Shown here in pieces: positions 51,875-61,258 of a stretch of DNA of 64,000 bases. The stretch lies in the NCBI GenBank assembly GCA_036676355.1, contig JAKFDA010000071.1, positions 1-64,000 on the forward strand. Reading direction: 5' to 3'. The notes under the pieces were generated by a model. It had not been told where the DNA came from. It did not search any database and was given only the letters and a program-made list of their open reading frames with translations. Both the position numbers and the translations under genes were made by a program. The stretch is from ZC4RG42 sp036676355 (lineage in GTDB: Bacteria > Pseudomonadota > Gammaproteobacteria > Burkholderiales > SG8-39). The stretch's first letter is position 1. The number at the start of each line of letters is the position of its first letter.

Positions 51875-53214
51875 GCCTGCTGCTCGATGCCCTGAAGCGC
51901 GCCGAAGAAGCCAAAAAGGCGCAGCGCGACGCGAATGAAGCGTCGCCGACTTCCACGGGCAACGAGCCGTTAAGCCTGGCGCCGCTGGACGAGCAGGGGT
52001 TCAGTGTAAGCGAAGGTGAAGTGCCGCCGCCGCTGATGACGCGCGACAAGCTGCCGAACATCAGTCAGTCGATGAGCATTCTGCCGGAAGATCTGTCAGT
52101 GCCACCGCAGCACCAGGCGAAGCCCGTCGAAAGCGTGAAGCGATCGAGCGACAATCGCCCGGCAAAGCAGTCCACGCAGAGCGCCTCGCTCGCATCCGCG
52201 CAGGCCGATCGAAACACCGCGCGACAACTGTTCGAAGCCAAGGCGCCGAATTACGATCCACGTCGGCCCTTCTACATCGTGCTCGGTGCGCTGGGCATCT
52301 TCGCCGTCGGCGCAATCGCCTATTTCTGGTATCAGCTTCAACCACCCGCTTTCGCGAGTCGCAAGACAACACCGCCGCAAAGCGCAGTGGAACGCACCAC
52401 TGAAGCACGCGTCGCCTCGAACACTCAATCGATTAGCAATGCTTTAGCCGCAACCGGCGGGGCATCGCCCGAAACGGCGGCTGCAAATGACGCGACCGCA
52501 ATTTCGGTGGAGCCGCCGACGCCACCAATGCGTCCCGCTCAATCTCGAGCAACGCCGGCGCCTCGTGAGACCCTCACCGCTCCGACAGCGCCCGCGCAAC
52601 GCGACACGCGTAACGCCGATCACATCACGCTGATCAAATCCAGGCCGCACGGTCCGTCAGCGGCGGAACGGGGTTATACGGCTTTCGAGAGCGGCGATCT
52701 GGTCGCGGCGCGCACCCATTACCAGGCGGCGCTTACTGAAGATCCGCTCAGTCGCGACGCGCTGCTGGGCCTGGCCGCGATCGACATGCGTGAGCAGCAT
52801 TACACGAGCGCCGAAGCACGCTACGTCAGGCTGCTGGAAATCGATCCGCGCGACCCGTACGCACATGCCGGCCTGATCGGACTGCGCGGCCGCAGCGATC
52901 CCGTTGCGACGGAAAGCCGCATCAAGAATCTGCTCGCGCAACGACCGGATGCGAATGTCCTGCACTTCACGCTCGGCAATCAATATGCGACTCAGGGACG
53001 CTGGCCCGAGGCACAGCAAGCCTATTTCAGGGCCTACTCGACCGACCCTGCGAATCCGGATTATGCGTTCAACCTTGCGGTGAGCCTCGATCAACTGCGG
53101 CAAAGCAAGCTGGCGCTCGAGTACTATCGGAAGGCGCTGTCGCTTTCGAGCGCGCGGCCGGCGACTTTTCTTCCCTCTCAAGCGGAAGCTCGCATTCGTG
53201 AACTCGGCCGCTAA
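51871..53214 (+). CDS. mshN: MshN-like TPR protein with single membrane span
   Basis: 447 residues. The cytoplasmic N-terminus MSLLLDALKRAEEAKKAQRDANE is the MshN-type start. A span near 132–150 (FYIVLGALGIFAVGAIAYFWYQ) and a Pro/Ala/Thr-rich linker follow. At least four TPR-like repeats run from about 270 to 440 (AERGYTAFESGDLVAARTHYQAALTEDPLSRDALLGLAAI…). It probably scaffolds inner-membrane and secretin parts. Coupled to mshL by ATGA. Confidence 0.88.
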   Translation: MSLLLDALKRAEEAKKAQRDANEASPTSTGNEPLSLAPLDEQGFSVSEGEVPPPLMTRDKLPNISQSMSILPEDLSVPPQHQAKPVESVKRSSDNRPAKQSTQSASLASAQADRNTARQLFEAKAPNYDPRRPFYIVLGALGIFAVGAIAYFWYQLQPPAFASRKTTPPQSAVERTTEARVASNTQSISNALAATGGASPETAAANDATAISVEPPTPPMRPAQSRATPAPRETLTAPTAPAQRDTRNADHITLIKSRPHGPSAAERGYTAFESGDLVAARTHYQAALTEDPLSRDALLGLAAIDMREQHYTSAEARYVRLLEIDPRDPYAHAGLIGLRGRSDPVATESRIKNLLAQRPDANVLHFTLGNQYATQGRWPEAQQAYFRAYSTDPANPDYAFNLAVSLDQLRQSKLALEYYRKALSLSSARPATFLPSQAEARIRELGR

Positions 53215-53233
53215 TGTCACGGAGATTTTGCCA

Positions 53234-54937
53234 ATGGGCGCTTCGGCGCACGTCAAGCGCCACATCGGACAGATACTGATCTCGCAGGGCATCCTGACCG
53301 AAGATCAGTTGCGCATCGCGCTGCTGGAGCAGCTCAAATCGCGTCAGCCGGTCGGCCGATTGCTCGTGCAACTTGGATTCGTCTCGGAAGCAACGCTGCG
53401 CGACGCACTGTCCGAAAAGCTCGGACTCAAGAGTGTCGACCTGTCGCAGATCGTGGTCGACTCCACCGCCATCCGTCTGGTGCCGCGCGAGTTCGCCAAG
53501 CGTTACAACGTATTCCCGGTCGCGGTCGATCGCGAACGCGATGTGCTGATCCTGGCCATCTCGGACACGAACAATATCGTCGCGCTCGATCAGGTACGCG
53601 CGCAACTGCGCGGTCAATACGAACTTGAATTGCGCCTGTCGGGCGAGTCGGAAATCGCCCGCGCCGTCGATCACTTCTACGGCCATGAATTGTCGATCGA
53701 CGGCATCCTGCACGAGATCGAAACCGGCGAAATCGATTACCAGAGTCTGCAAGCCGCAGGCGACGAATACAGTCAACCGGTTGTGCGGCTCGTATCCGCC
53801 CTGCTGGCCGATGCGGTGGAACGCAACGCCTCGGACATTCACTTCGAGCCGGAAGCGAATTTTCTGCGCATCCGCTATCGCATCGACGGTGTGTTGCGAC
53901 AGATCCGCTCACTGCACAAGACCTACTGGCCGGCGATGGCGGTGCGCATCAAGGTGATGGCGAAAATGAATATCGCCGAAACCCGTGCGCCGCAGGACGG
54001 CCGGATTTCGCTTTCGCTCACCGGTCGGCAAGTCGATTTCCGCGTCGCATCGCAAGTGACGACGCACGGCGAGAACATCGTCCTGCGGATTCTCGATCGG
54101 CAGAAGGGCATCGTGCCGCTGGACGGTCTCGGTCTGCAGGAAGAGCACCTCACCATGCTCAAGCGCATGATCGCGCGTCCCGAAGGCATCATTCTCGTCA
54201 CCGGCCCGACCGGCAGCGGAAAAACCACGACGCTGTATTCGATCCTGAATCACATCAATCACGACGGGGTCAACATCATGACCCTCGAAGATCCGGTCGA
54301 ATATCCGATGACGCTGATTCGCCAGACCTCGGTGAACGAAGCGGCCAAGCTGGATTTCGGCAACGGCATCCGGTCGTTGATGCGACAGGACCCGGACATC
54401 ATTCTGGTCGGCGAAATTCGCGACGAAGACACGGCGCAAATGGCTTTTCGCGCATCGATGACCGGCCACCAGGTGTATTCGACGCTGCATTCCAATTCGG
54501 CCATCGGCGCGATCCCGCGTCTGCTCGACACCGGGCTGTCGGCCGAGGTGCTCGCCGGCAACGTCATCGGCATCATCGCGCAGCGCCTGGTACGCCGGCT
54601 GTGCAAACACTGCCGCCAGATTCACGAGCCAAGCGATATCGAACGCAGGCTGCTCGGCATCCAGCCAGGCAACTCACAACGCATCTACCGGGCGGTCGGG
54701 TGTGACCACTGCGAGTTCCAGGGTTACAAGGGGCGGCTCGCCATCATGGAGTTGCTCAAGATCGATCCGGAAATCGACGAAATGATGGCTAATCGAGCCA
54801 CCGCCCGGGAACTGCTGCGCAAGGCGCTGGAAAAAGGTTTCCATACCCTGGCGGATGACGGCGTCCGGCGCGTGCTGGACGGCTCGACCGCGCTGGACGA
54901 ACTCATGCGCGTGGTGGATCTGACCGACCGGATGTAG
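53234..54937 (+). CDS. mshE: Assembly ATPase MshE (GspE/PilB family)
   Basis: 567 residues from the ATG at 53234 with CGGAG upstream; a GTG at 53198 inside mshN is the alternative. The N-terminal MshEN-type domain (HIGQILISQGILTEDQLRIALLEQL) resembles c-di-GMP-binding MshE. Walker A is GPTGSGKTTT, Asp box EDPVEYPM, and Walker B region ILVGEIRDEDTAQMA. A tetra-Cys zinc knuckle, CKHC…CDHC, follows. It powers pilus polymerisation from the cytoplasm. No PilT-type retraction ATPase is present. Confidence 0.95.
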   Translation: MGASAHVKRHIGQILISQGILTEDQLRIALLEQLKSRQPVGRLLVQLGFVSEATLRDALSEKLGLKSVDLSQIVVDSTAIRLVPREFAKRYNVFPVAVDRERDVLILAISDTNNIVALDQVRAQLRGQYELELRLSGESEIARAVDHFYGHELSIDGILHEIETGEIDYQSLQAAGDEYSQPVVRLVSALLADAVERNASDIHFEPEANFLRIRYRIDGVLRQIRSLHKTYWPAMAVRIKVMAKMNIAETRAPQDGRISLSLTGRQVDFRVASQVTTHGENIVLRILDRQKGIVPLDGLGLQEEHLTMLKRMIARPEGIILVTGPTGSGKTTTLYSILNHINHDGVNIMTLEDPVEYPMTLIRQTSVNEAAKLDFGNGIRSLMRQDPDIILVGEIRDEDTAQMAFRASMTGHQVYSTLHSNSAIGAIPRLLDTGLSAEVLAGNVIGIIAQRLVRRLCKHCRQIHEPSDIERRLLGIQPGNSQRIYRAVGCDHCEFQGYKGRLAIMELLKIDPEIDEMMANRATARELLRKALEKGFHTLADDGVRRVLDGSTALDELMRVVDLTDRM

Positions 54938-55071
54938 CGGCTTCCGGCGTCTGTTCCGTCGCCCCGCAGGCTGAAAAGGGTGAAGGGCTTCACAAGCGTC
55001 CGCCTCTGCCGGTTTGACCATTCCCTTCAACGCGTTAACGTAGGCATCCGGATCTTCCCGACGTTCCATTC

Positions 55072-56271
55072 ATGGCGCTATACAGCTACAAGGCAATCGA
55101 CGTCGCCGGCAAGGCGGTAGTCGGTCAGCTCGACGCGCTGAACGTCGTCGATCTGGAGTTGCGCCTTAAACGCATGGGGCTCGATCTCATTGTGGGCGGC
55201 CCGGCCGGGCGCAGCGGCGGCAGCGGTCGCGGCGTGAAGCGCACCGATCTGATCAATTTCTGCTTTCAGCTCGAACAGCTCACGACGTCGGGCGTGCCGA
55301 TGATCGAAGGGCTGACCGATCTGCGCGACAGCCTCGACAACTCGCGCTTTCGCGAAATCATTTCCGGCCTCATCGAAGCGATCCAGGGCGGCCAGACGTT
55401 CTCCAGTTCGATGGCGAACTATCCTCATGTCTTCTCGCCGGTGATGCGAGCGCTCATCAAGGCGGGCGAAGACACCGGTCGACTGCCCGAGGTGCTGCGC
55501 AGCCTGACCGAAACCCTGAAGTGGGAAGATGAACTCGCCGCGCAGACCAAACGCATCATGATTTATCCGGCGATCGTCGGTACGCTGGTGATCGCCGTGA
55601 CGTTCTTCCTGATGATCTACCTCGTGCCGCAGATGATGACCTTCATCAAGACGATGGGGCAGACCATCCCGATGCACACCCGGATCCTGATCGCCGTTTC
55701 CGATTTTTTCGTCAACTACTGGTGGTTCGTCATCCTCGCTCCGATCATCGGATTCGCGGTGCTGAAAATGCTCATCGCGCGCAACCCCCTTGTTCGTTAT
55801 CGCGTCGACGCGATGAAGCTGCGCATGCCGGTCGTCGGCCCGATTCTCGAGAAAATCATTCTGTCGCGCTTCGCCAGCATCTTTGCGCTGATGTATTCGT
55901 CGGGCATCACGATCACGGAGTCGATTCGCGCCGCCGAAGAATCGGCCGGCAACGCGGTCATCCAGGACGGCCTGCACCGCGTCGGCCAGCAGATCGCCGA
56001 CGGCAAGAACGTCACGACCGCGTTTCGCGAAGTGGGGCTGTTCCCGCCGCTGGTCGTTCGCATGGTGAGCGTCGGCGAAAGCACCGGCATGCTGGATCGC
56101 GCCCTGTTGAACGTCGGGTACTTCTATAACCGCGAGGTACGCGAAGCGATTCCCAAGGCGCAAGCCATGATCGAACCCGCCATGACCATCGTTCTCGGCG
56201 CCTTGATGTTGTGGGTGATGATGTCGGTGCTCGGGCCGATCTACGACACAATCAGCAAGATCAAGTTCTAG
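55072..56271 (+). CDS. mshG: Inner-membrane platform protein MshG (GspF family)
   Basis: 399 residues with the N-terminal MALYSYKAIDVAGKAVVGQLDA and two T2SSF domains (about 65–190 and 270–390). Spans are VGTLVIAVTFFLMIYLVPQM, WFVILAPIIGFAVLKMLIA and a C-terminal one (MTIVLGALMLWVMMSVLGPIYDTI). This is the rotating platform that couples MshE to pilin assembly. A 134-base gap precedes it. Confidence 0.94.
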   Translation: MALYSYKAIDVAGKAVVGQLDALNVVDLELRLKRMGLDLIVGGPAGRSGGSGRGVKRTDLINFCFQLEQLTTSGVPMIEGLTDLRDSLDNSRFREIISGLIEAIQGGQTFSSSMANYPHVFSPVMRALIKAGEDTGRLPEVLRSLTETLKWEDELAAQTKRIMIYPAIVGTLVIAVTFFLMIYLVPQMMTFIKTMGQTIPMHTRILIAVSDFFVNYWWFVILAPIIGFAVLKMLIARNPLVRYRVDAMKLRMPVVGPILEKIILSRFASIFALMYSSGITITESIRAAEESAGNAVIQDGLHRVGQQIADGKNVTTAFREVGLFPPLVVRMVSVGESTGMLDRALLNVGYFYNREVREAIPKAQAMIEPAMTIVLGALMLWVMMSVLGPIYDTISKIKF

Positions 56272-56281
56272 GCAACGCAAC

Positions 56282-57814
56282 GTGGCGCAAACACGACTCC
56301 TTTATTTCTCGCCGACCGGCGTCGCACTGTACCGATGGCGCGCCGGCGTGCTGAGCGAAGATGCCCGCTTCGAGCAATCGGACGCCGGCCTCGCGCGTTT
56401 TTCGGCCCATGTAGGCATACTTAAATCGAGCGTCGTTCACGTGCTGGTCGACGTCGTCGAAGAAGGCTTTCATATCGATACCATTCCGTTCGTGCGCGGC
56501 ACGGACCGGAAAGCACTGATACAGCGCCGTCTTGCACAACGATTCCGCGATGTCACCCTGGCGACCAGCATTTCCCTCGGTTACGAGAAAACGCAACGAC
56601 GCGAAGAACGAGTACTACTGACCTCGTGCACGAACCCCGGGGAAATCCAGCCCTGGCTTCGCGCGCTGGAACAGGCCGAAGTGCCGGTCTCGGGCGTGTA
56701 CTCGCCTGCCCTCTTGGCGAACGCGCTTGCGACCACGTTAAAGCTCGCCAAGCCGCGCATGCTGGTCGTCGGCGTGCATGAGTGCGGCGTGCGTCAGAGC
56801 TATGTTCACAGCGGCTGCGTACGCTTCAGCCGCTTGAACCCATTCGCCGGCGAAGACGTCGCGACATCGCAGACCGTCATGGCCGCGCTCGAACGCGAAA
56901 CCGAGCGGCTCTATCAATATCTGCGCGTCACGCACGAACTGAGCGACGACAGCCAGATCGTCAATGCGATCGTTATCGCACCACCCGGGCAAACCGCGCG
57001 CGTGCAGGACTTCAGCATCGGCTCCCCGACCCAACTGCGGATCGAAGTGGTCGATCAAAGTTTTGCGGCGAAGCGCATCGGCCTGAAGAACGCACCCGCT
57101 CACCTCGGCGTCGAAGCACTGTACCTGCACCTGCTCGCCAGGAAGCGACCGGCGCAGCAATACGCCTCCAGGACCACACAGGCACTTTACGGCACGCGCA
57201 ACCTGCAACTCGGTCTGGTCGCATCCGGCGCGCTGGTCGGCCTGGCCTGCCTGTTCGCGGCGGGGATTCAACTGGTACAAGGATTCGATCTCAGCAGGGA
57301 GATCGAGTCGGATCAAGCCCGACGTCAGGCGGCAGATTCCACATACAACGCCATTACCGCGGCCTTCCCGACGCTGCCGACCACGCTGGAGAATCTGCGC
57401 GCGGCTCTGCAGCAATACGATGCGTTGAACAACATCAACGCCCATCCCGCGCAGTTCGCGAGTCGGATCAGCCGGGCACTCGACCGCTTTCCTCAAATGA
57501 AACTGGAGCACCTGGCCTGGCGCATGGAAACCGCGGTAAAAGACGCCGCCACCGGCTCTGCCCGCGCCGCCCCATATGAAGCGGCCGACATCAGTGCCAC
57601 GGTGACGGGAATCGGTGCGAAGGACTACCGCACACTCGGCAACTCCATCGAAGCCTTTGCCGAGGAACTGAAAGCCGCGCAAGGATTCGACGTGCTGGCG
57701 GCCGATCTGCCCTTCGATCTCGGCACCGAGAAAGCGGTCAGCAGCGAAGCAACCGGCAAAGCGCGCGAAAACGCCGCGCGTTTTTCCATCACCATCGCGA
57801 ACAAAGCGCTATGA
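56282..57814 (+). CDS. mshI: MshI-like pilus biogenesis protein (PilM–PilN type)
   Basis: 510 residues from a GTG at 56282, ten bases after mshG. The N-terminal ~290 residues resemble an actin-like PilM fold (MLVVGVHECGVRQSYVHSG; LERETERLYQYLRVTHEL). A span near 315–335 (LGLVASGALVGLACLFAAGI) and a PilN-like periplasmic region follow. This gives one polypeptide where classical type IV pili use separate PilM and PilN. Similarity is weak, so the assignment leans on position. ATGA overlap with the next gene. Confidence 0.75.
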   Translation: MAQTRLLYFSPTGVALYRWRAGVLSEDARFEQSDAGLARFSAHVGILKSSVVHVLVDVVEEGFHIDTIPFVRGTDRKALIQRRLAQRFRDVTLATSISLGYEKTQRREERVLLTSCTNPGEIQPWLRALEQAEVPVSGVYSPALLANALATTLKLAKPRMLVVGVHECGVRQSYVHSGCVRFSRLNPFAGEDVATSQTVMAALERETERLYQYLRVTHELSDDSQIVNAIVIAPPGQTARVQDFSIGSPTQLRIEVVDQSFAAKRIGLKNAPAHLGVEALYLHLLARKRPAQQYASRTTQALYGTRNLQLGLVASGALVGLACLFAAGIQLVQGFDLSREIESDQARRQAADSTYNAITAAFPTLPTTLENLRAALQQYDALNNINAHPAQFASRISRALDRFPQMKLEHLAWRMETAVKDAATGSARAAPYEAADISATVTGIGAKDYRTLGNSIEAFAEELKAAQGFDVLAADLPFDLGTEKAVSSEATGKARENAARFSITIANKAL

Positions 57815-58413
57815 ACGGCCGTCGTTTCCATCTTCTCGGCGCCGCGGGAATTGGCGCAGCCCTGATCGTCGCAGGTGTCGCCGCCTTGTACGCAGCAACG
57901 TCCTATGTCGATGCGCTTAAGGCGGAACAGAAGAACGCATTGCAACAACGAAAGCAGTCGGAAGAAAAACTCGCGCGGATTCGTATCGAGGGAGAGGAAA
58001 TCGATTTGCGCGTGGCGAAGTACGAACTGCTCGTCGCGCGCGGCGTGATCGGCGACGAACGCAGGCTCGACTGGATCGAGGCGCTGGAGCAGATCCGCGC
58101 GAGCGATCCTGCGCGGCAACTCCGCTACGCGATCGCGCCGCAGAAGGCGCTCGATTACGCCGTAGCCGGGACGGCGGACGTATCCGCACGTACCAGCCAG
58201 CTAAAGCTGGATGCAGTCGTCCTGCATGAAGAGCGCTTCCTGGGATTGCTGAGCGAACTGCGCGCCGCACTGCCGGCCCATATGCTGATCAGATCGTGCG
58301 CGCTCGATCGGCCGGTCGCCGCAGTCGCGACCGCGGCCGGCGCCGGCCTGAACGTCAGTTGCGTGCTGGACCTCGTCACGATCACCGATCAGGGAAAGGA
58401 AAAGGCGCCATGA
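57811..58413 (+). CDS. mshJ: MshJ-like (PilO-type) protein
   Basis: 200 residues. A span near 8–30 (LLGAAGIGAALIVAGVAALYAAT) is followed by a coiled coil (LKAEQKNALQQRKQSEEKLARIRIEGEEIDL) and a small α/β domain with two Cys (IRSCALDRPV; NVSCVLDLVTI). This is the PilO/MshJ architecture of the alignment complex. Overlaps both neighbours by ATGA. Confidence 0.75.
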   Translation: MNGRRFHLLGAAGIGAALIVAGVAALYAATSYVDALKAEQKNALQQRKQSEEKLARIRIEGEEIDLRVAKYELLVARGVIGDERRLDWIEALEQIRASDPARQLRYAIAPQKALDYAVAGTADVSARTSQLKLDAVVLHEERFLGLLSELRAALPAHMLIRSCALDRPVAAVATAAGAGLNVSCVLDLVTITDQGKEKAP

Positions 58414-58781
58414 AACGCAACGTGACGCTTTTCGCACTTCCCCTCGTACTAATGCTTTCGGGCTATTTCACCGAAGCCTTCGCTGAACAAAGATTGGGGC
58501 GGCTGTTCTACACCCCCGACCAACGCGTCGCGATGGAGCGCCAAGTCGTCGACGACAGCGCTGCAACCACCGATTCACGCATAACGATCAATGGACGCAT
58601 TACCCGATCGGACGGCAAAAGCATCACCTGGGTCAACGGCACGCCCGACTATGACTCGCAATCCCCTGGCACGCCGAATCGCCGCAGCAAGGTCGGTCAA
58701 TCCATCGACGCAGGAACGGGCGAAGTGCATGATGGTTTGCGGGGAGGTAGCCTTGTTATCAAACGCAAACCGACACATTAG
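58410..58781 (+). CDS. mshK: Small exported MshK-like protein
   Basis: 123 residues with a signal peptide (MKRNVTLFALPLVLMLSGYFTEAFAEQ). The mature region begins RLGRLFYTPDQRVAMERQ, a motif recurrent in small proteins of such loci, and contains RITINGRITRSDGKSITWVNG, a β-rich segment. By position it corresponds to MshK or PilP. Function is inferred from context only. Its last 29 bases overlap the next gene. Confidence 0.65.
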   Translation: MKRNVTLFALPLVLMLSGYFTEAFAEQRLGRLFYTPDQRVAMERQVVDDSAATTDSRITINGRITRSDGKSITWVNGTPDYDSQSPGTPNRRSKVGQSIDAGTGEVHDGLRGGSLVIKRKPTH

Positions 58782-60444
58782 GCAACATGGCCGCCGCGTT
58801 AAACAGCGCGGATATACCGCGATATTGATGGTTGTCGCCTTGGTAATGGGCTCTCTGGCGTTTGTCGTACGAGGCATGACCAGTTCGGACATGAGGCACG
58901 CGCAAGAAGGACAGACCCGACAAGCACTTGCTCAAGCAAAAGAAGCTCTTATAGCCTGGTCCGCTACGCATGCATCACAACCCGGAGCGTTGCCGTGCCC
59001 GGATACAAACGGTGACGGATACGCGGATACTGATATAGCGCCAGCGAATAGCGTCCTTGACGCCACTCCTACACCTGCTCAAGACGCCACACGTAACAAT
59101 AACGCCTTGGCGGGTGGTTATTGCAGTACTGCGGCACGGCGAATTGGTCGTCTGCCCTGGAGAACATTGCGGCTGCCCGAGTTAACCGACGTCTCTGGAG
59201 AACCGCTTTGGTACGCTCTTTCGGACCATTTTCGGCGATTAGGAAGCCGAAAAATCAATAGCAACACCCGCGGGCAACTGACTATTACTGGCGTTGCGCG
59301 AGCGAATGATGTTGTAGCGATTATTTTCGCGCCCGGCCCAGCAATTGATGGACAGAATCGCAATGCTGCGAATCTCAATAACATCGCGCATTACCTTGAA
59401 GGCGCGAACGCAGACGCCGATGCATTGAACCAATTTGAAACGGCGATCGGAAGTGCGTCATTTAACGACCAATTGATGCCCGTACGAGAAGATGATCTGT
59501 TCGAAATTGTAGAAAACGCTGTCGCCAGCCGGGTAACCTCAATGCTGCGGTATTACCGCGATCAATGGAAACAGCCCTCACCTTCCGGCATTGCAAAACC
59601 GATTTTCCCCTTCGCTGCGCCTGCCGATCCCAATCAAACAGTGGCTGACTTCTGCGGAGTTATACCGCCAGCAGGACAACCAAGCGAAGGACTGTTGCCA
59701 ATTAGCGAAGAGCCAACCTGCATCAGATGGACTAACCCATCAATATCGGAACCTGCCGGACGAGTTACGAACCTAGTCTGCCAAGATCAATCGGGGTCTG
59801 TCCCACCGTCTGAACCAGATGAGGATCGGATGGCTGCCATGGTATGCACATTCGACTACAGCGTTGGAAGCGGAAGTAACTCACCGTTTGTCATCCGCGC
59901 ACGTGTTCAGAGTGCTGCAATGACCTTGGCTTTACCGATAAAGCTAAGTGATATTAAGTATGGGGCCGCACCATATGCGGGCCAAAATCTTGGGCTAGAA
60001 ATTGCTCAGTCTTTTATAGGTGGCGACTTAGAAGTGATGTACACAGGAGTAATTCCCCCGGGCGCAGGGTCCGCCAGGATCGTTTTTCCCATCTACTCCT
60101 TGCGAATCAAATATCCTTTATCGGAGGGAAAGACAACTGCGTGGTTTTTCAACAATGAGTGGTATCGCTTTACTTACTACGCAGTGATCCCACAACGATT
60201 AGCCAACTCGTCGGGGAATTGTTTGCCGGGAACTGATTGCTTAACGGTGTCCGGTTTATCTGCGCCTGCCGACGCAGAGGCTATCTTGGTATCTGCCGGT
60301 GGCGCGCTTCAAAATCAAACAAGGCCGAGCAGCGATATCAGCGACTATTTTGAATGGCAAAACGCTTCTGTCGGTGATCGTGTATTTGAAAAGCATCGCA
60401 GGACGCCTCAATTTAACGATCAGATGCGCATAGTTTCGCCATGA
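58753..60444 (+). CDS. Large atypical pilin-like protein (GspK/PilX-like N-terminus)
   Basis: 563 residues from a TTG at 58753; the very strong site GGGGAGG ends five bases before it, inside mshK. Basic leader RRVKQRG precedes YTAILMVVALVMGSLAFVVRG, a pilin-type hydrophobic helix without Glu at +5, as in tip subunits such as GspK. Then comes AKEALIAWSATHASQPGALPCPDTNGDG, a motif shared with the next gene. The C-terminal ~450 residues have several Cys and match nothing I know. Base composition is lower than in neighbours (60-base blocks at 59941 and 60001: 28 and 27 G+C). A tip adhesin is possible. Confidence 0.7.
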   Translation: MLSNANRHIRQHGRRVKQRGYTAILMVVALVMGSLAFVVRGMTSSDMRHAQEGQTRQALAQAKEALIAWSATHASQPGALPCPDTNGDGYADTDIAPANSVLDATPTPAQDATRNNNALAGGYCSTAARRIGRLPWRTLRLPELTDVSGEPLWYALSDHFRRLGSRKINSNTRGQLTITGVARANDVVAIIFAPGPAIDGQNRNAANLNNIAHYLEGANADADALNQFETAIGSASFNDQLMPVREDDLFEIVENAVASRVTSMLRYYRDQWKQPSPSGIAKPIFPFAAPADPNQTVADFCGVIPPAGQPSEGLLPISEEPTCIRWTNPSISEPAGRVTNLVCQDQSGSVPPSEPDEDRMAAMVCTFDYSVGSGSNSPFVIRARVQSAAMTLALPIKLSDIKYGAAPYAGQNLGLEIAQSFIGGDLEVMYTGVIPPGAGSARIVFPIYSLRIKYPLSEGKTTAWFFNNEWYRFTYYAVIPQRLANSSGNCLPGTDCLTVSGLSAPADAEAILVSAGGALQNQTRPSSDISDYFEWQNASVGDRVFEKHRRTPQFNDQMRIVSP

Positions 60445-61112
60445 ATGTAGGTCCACCGCGTCGCGCCTTGATGCAACACGGCTTCACTTTGGTCGAAGTG
60501 GCCATCGTAATGATAATTGTCGGCCTGCTTCTAGGTGGGGCCATCATGACTCTGACCGCGCAAATGGAAATCCGAAACAGAGCCGAAACCCGGGACACAC
60601 TGGAGCGCGCACGTGAGGCGCTGTTAGGCTTTGCCGCAGCCAATGGAAGGCTTCCTTGCACAGCATCGGGGATCGGGGCGACACCACAGGTTAGAGCTAG
60701 CGAAAACTGTACGATTAGCTCTGACGGATTCTTTCCGGCATCAACGCTCGCTATTGGCCCTACTGACCCTGAGAGCGGTCTACTAATCGATGCCTGGGGA
60801 CGTCCGATTCGCTATGCGGTCACCGATCAAGGCGGCAACGCATTCACAACATCGGGCAAGATGCAGGCACTGGGCATATCGAACCTGGATCCCGATCTAG
60901 TCATCAAAAACCGGAGCAATCAGATCCTCACCGATAAAGTGGTAGCGGTGCTGATCTCGACCGGCAAGACGACGACTAGTGGTGTCGATGAAAATACTAA
61001 TAGCGACCGTTTTTTTGTAAGCGATGCCGAAGACGCCACGTTCGATGATCTTGTACTACCGCTTTCCCCGTACACGCTCTACAGCCGCATGATCGCCGCT
61101 GGCGCACTCTGA
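60441..61112 (+). CDS. Type IV pilin/pseudopilin-like protein
   Basis: 223 residues. The prepilin cleavage site is QHG|FTLVEVAIVMIIVGLLLGGAI, with Glu at +5 and a hydrophobic helix. The body shares AREALLGFAAANGRLPC with the preceding protein. The C-terminal half contains DAWGRPIRYAVTDQGGNAF, a pseudopilin-like calcium/fold motif. It could be the main or a minor subunit; no separate major pilin gene is present. ATGA overlap couples it to the larger protein. Composition is also lower in GC than the rest of the locus. Confidence 0.8.
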   Translation: MNVGPPRRALMQHGFTLVEVAIVMIIVGLLLGGAIMTLTAQMEIRNRAETRDTLERAREALLGFAAANGRLPCTASGIGATPQVRASENCTISSDGFFPASTLAIGPTDPESGLLIDAWGRPIRYAVTDQGGNAFTTSGKMQALGISNLDPDLVIKNRSNQILTDKVVAVLISTGKTTTSGVDENTNSDRFFVSDAEDATFDDLVLPLSPYTLYSRMIAAGAL

Positions 61113-61258
61113 GACTTTTTCCTCATTCCTTAATGTGCACTGCCGACAATTAGCCAAGTTGCGGCAGCATTTCGTGGTTCTTGCTCATCCGGCTTCGTAG
61201 AATCGATTCCGCATGCAGATCGCATGTACCGATCGGCGGCATTCCAACACCAAAAAAT

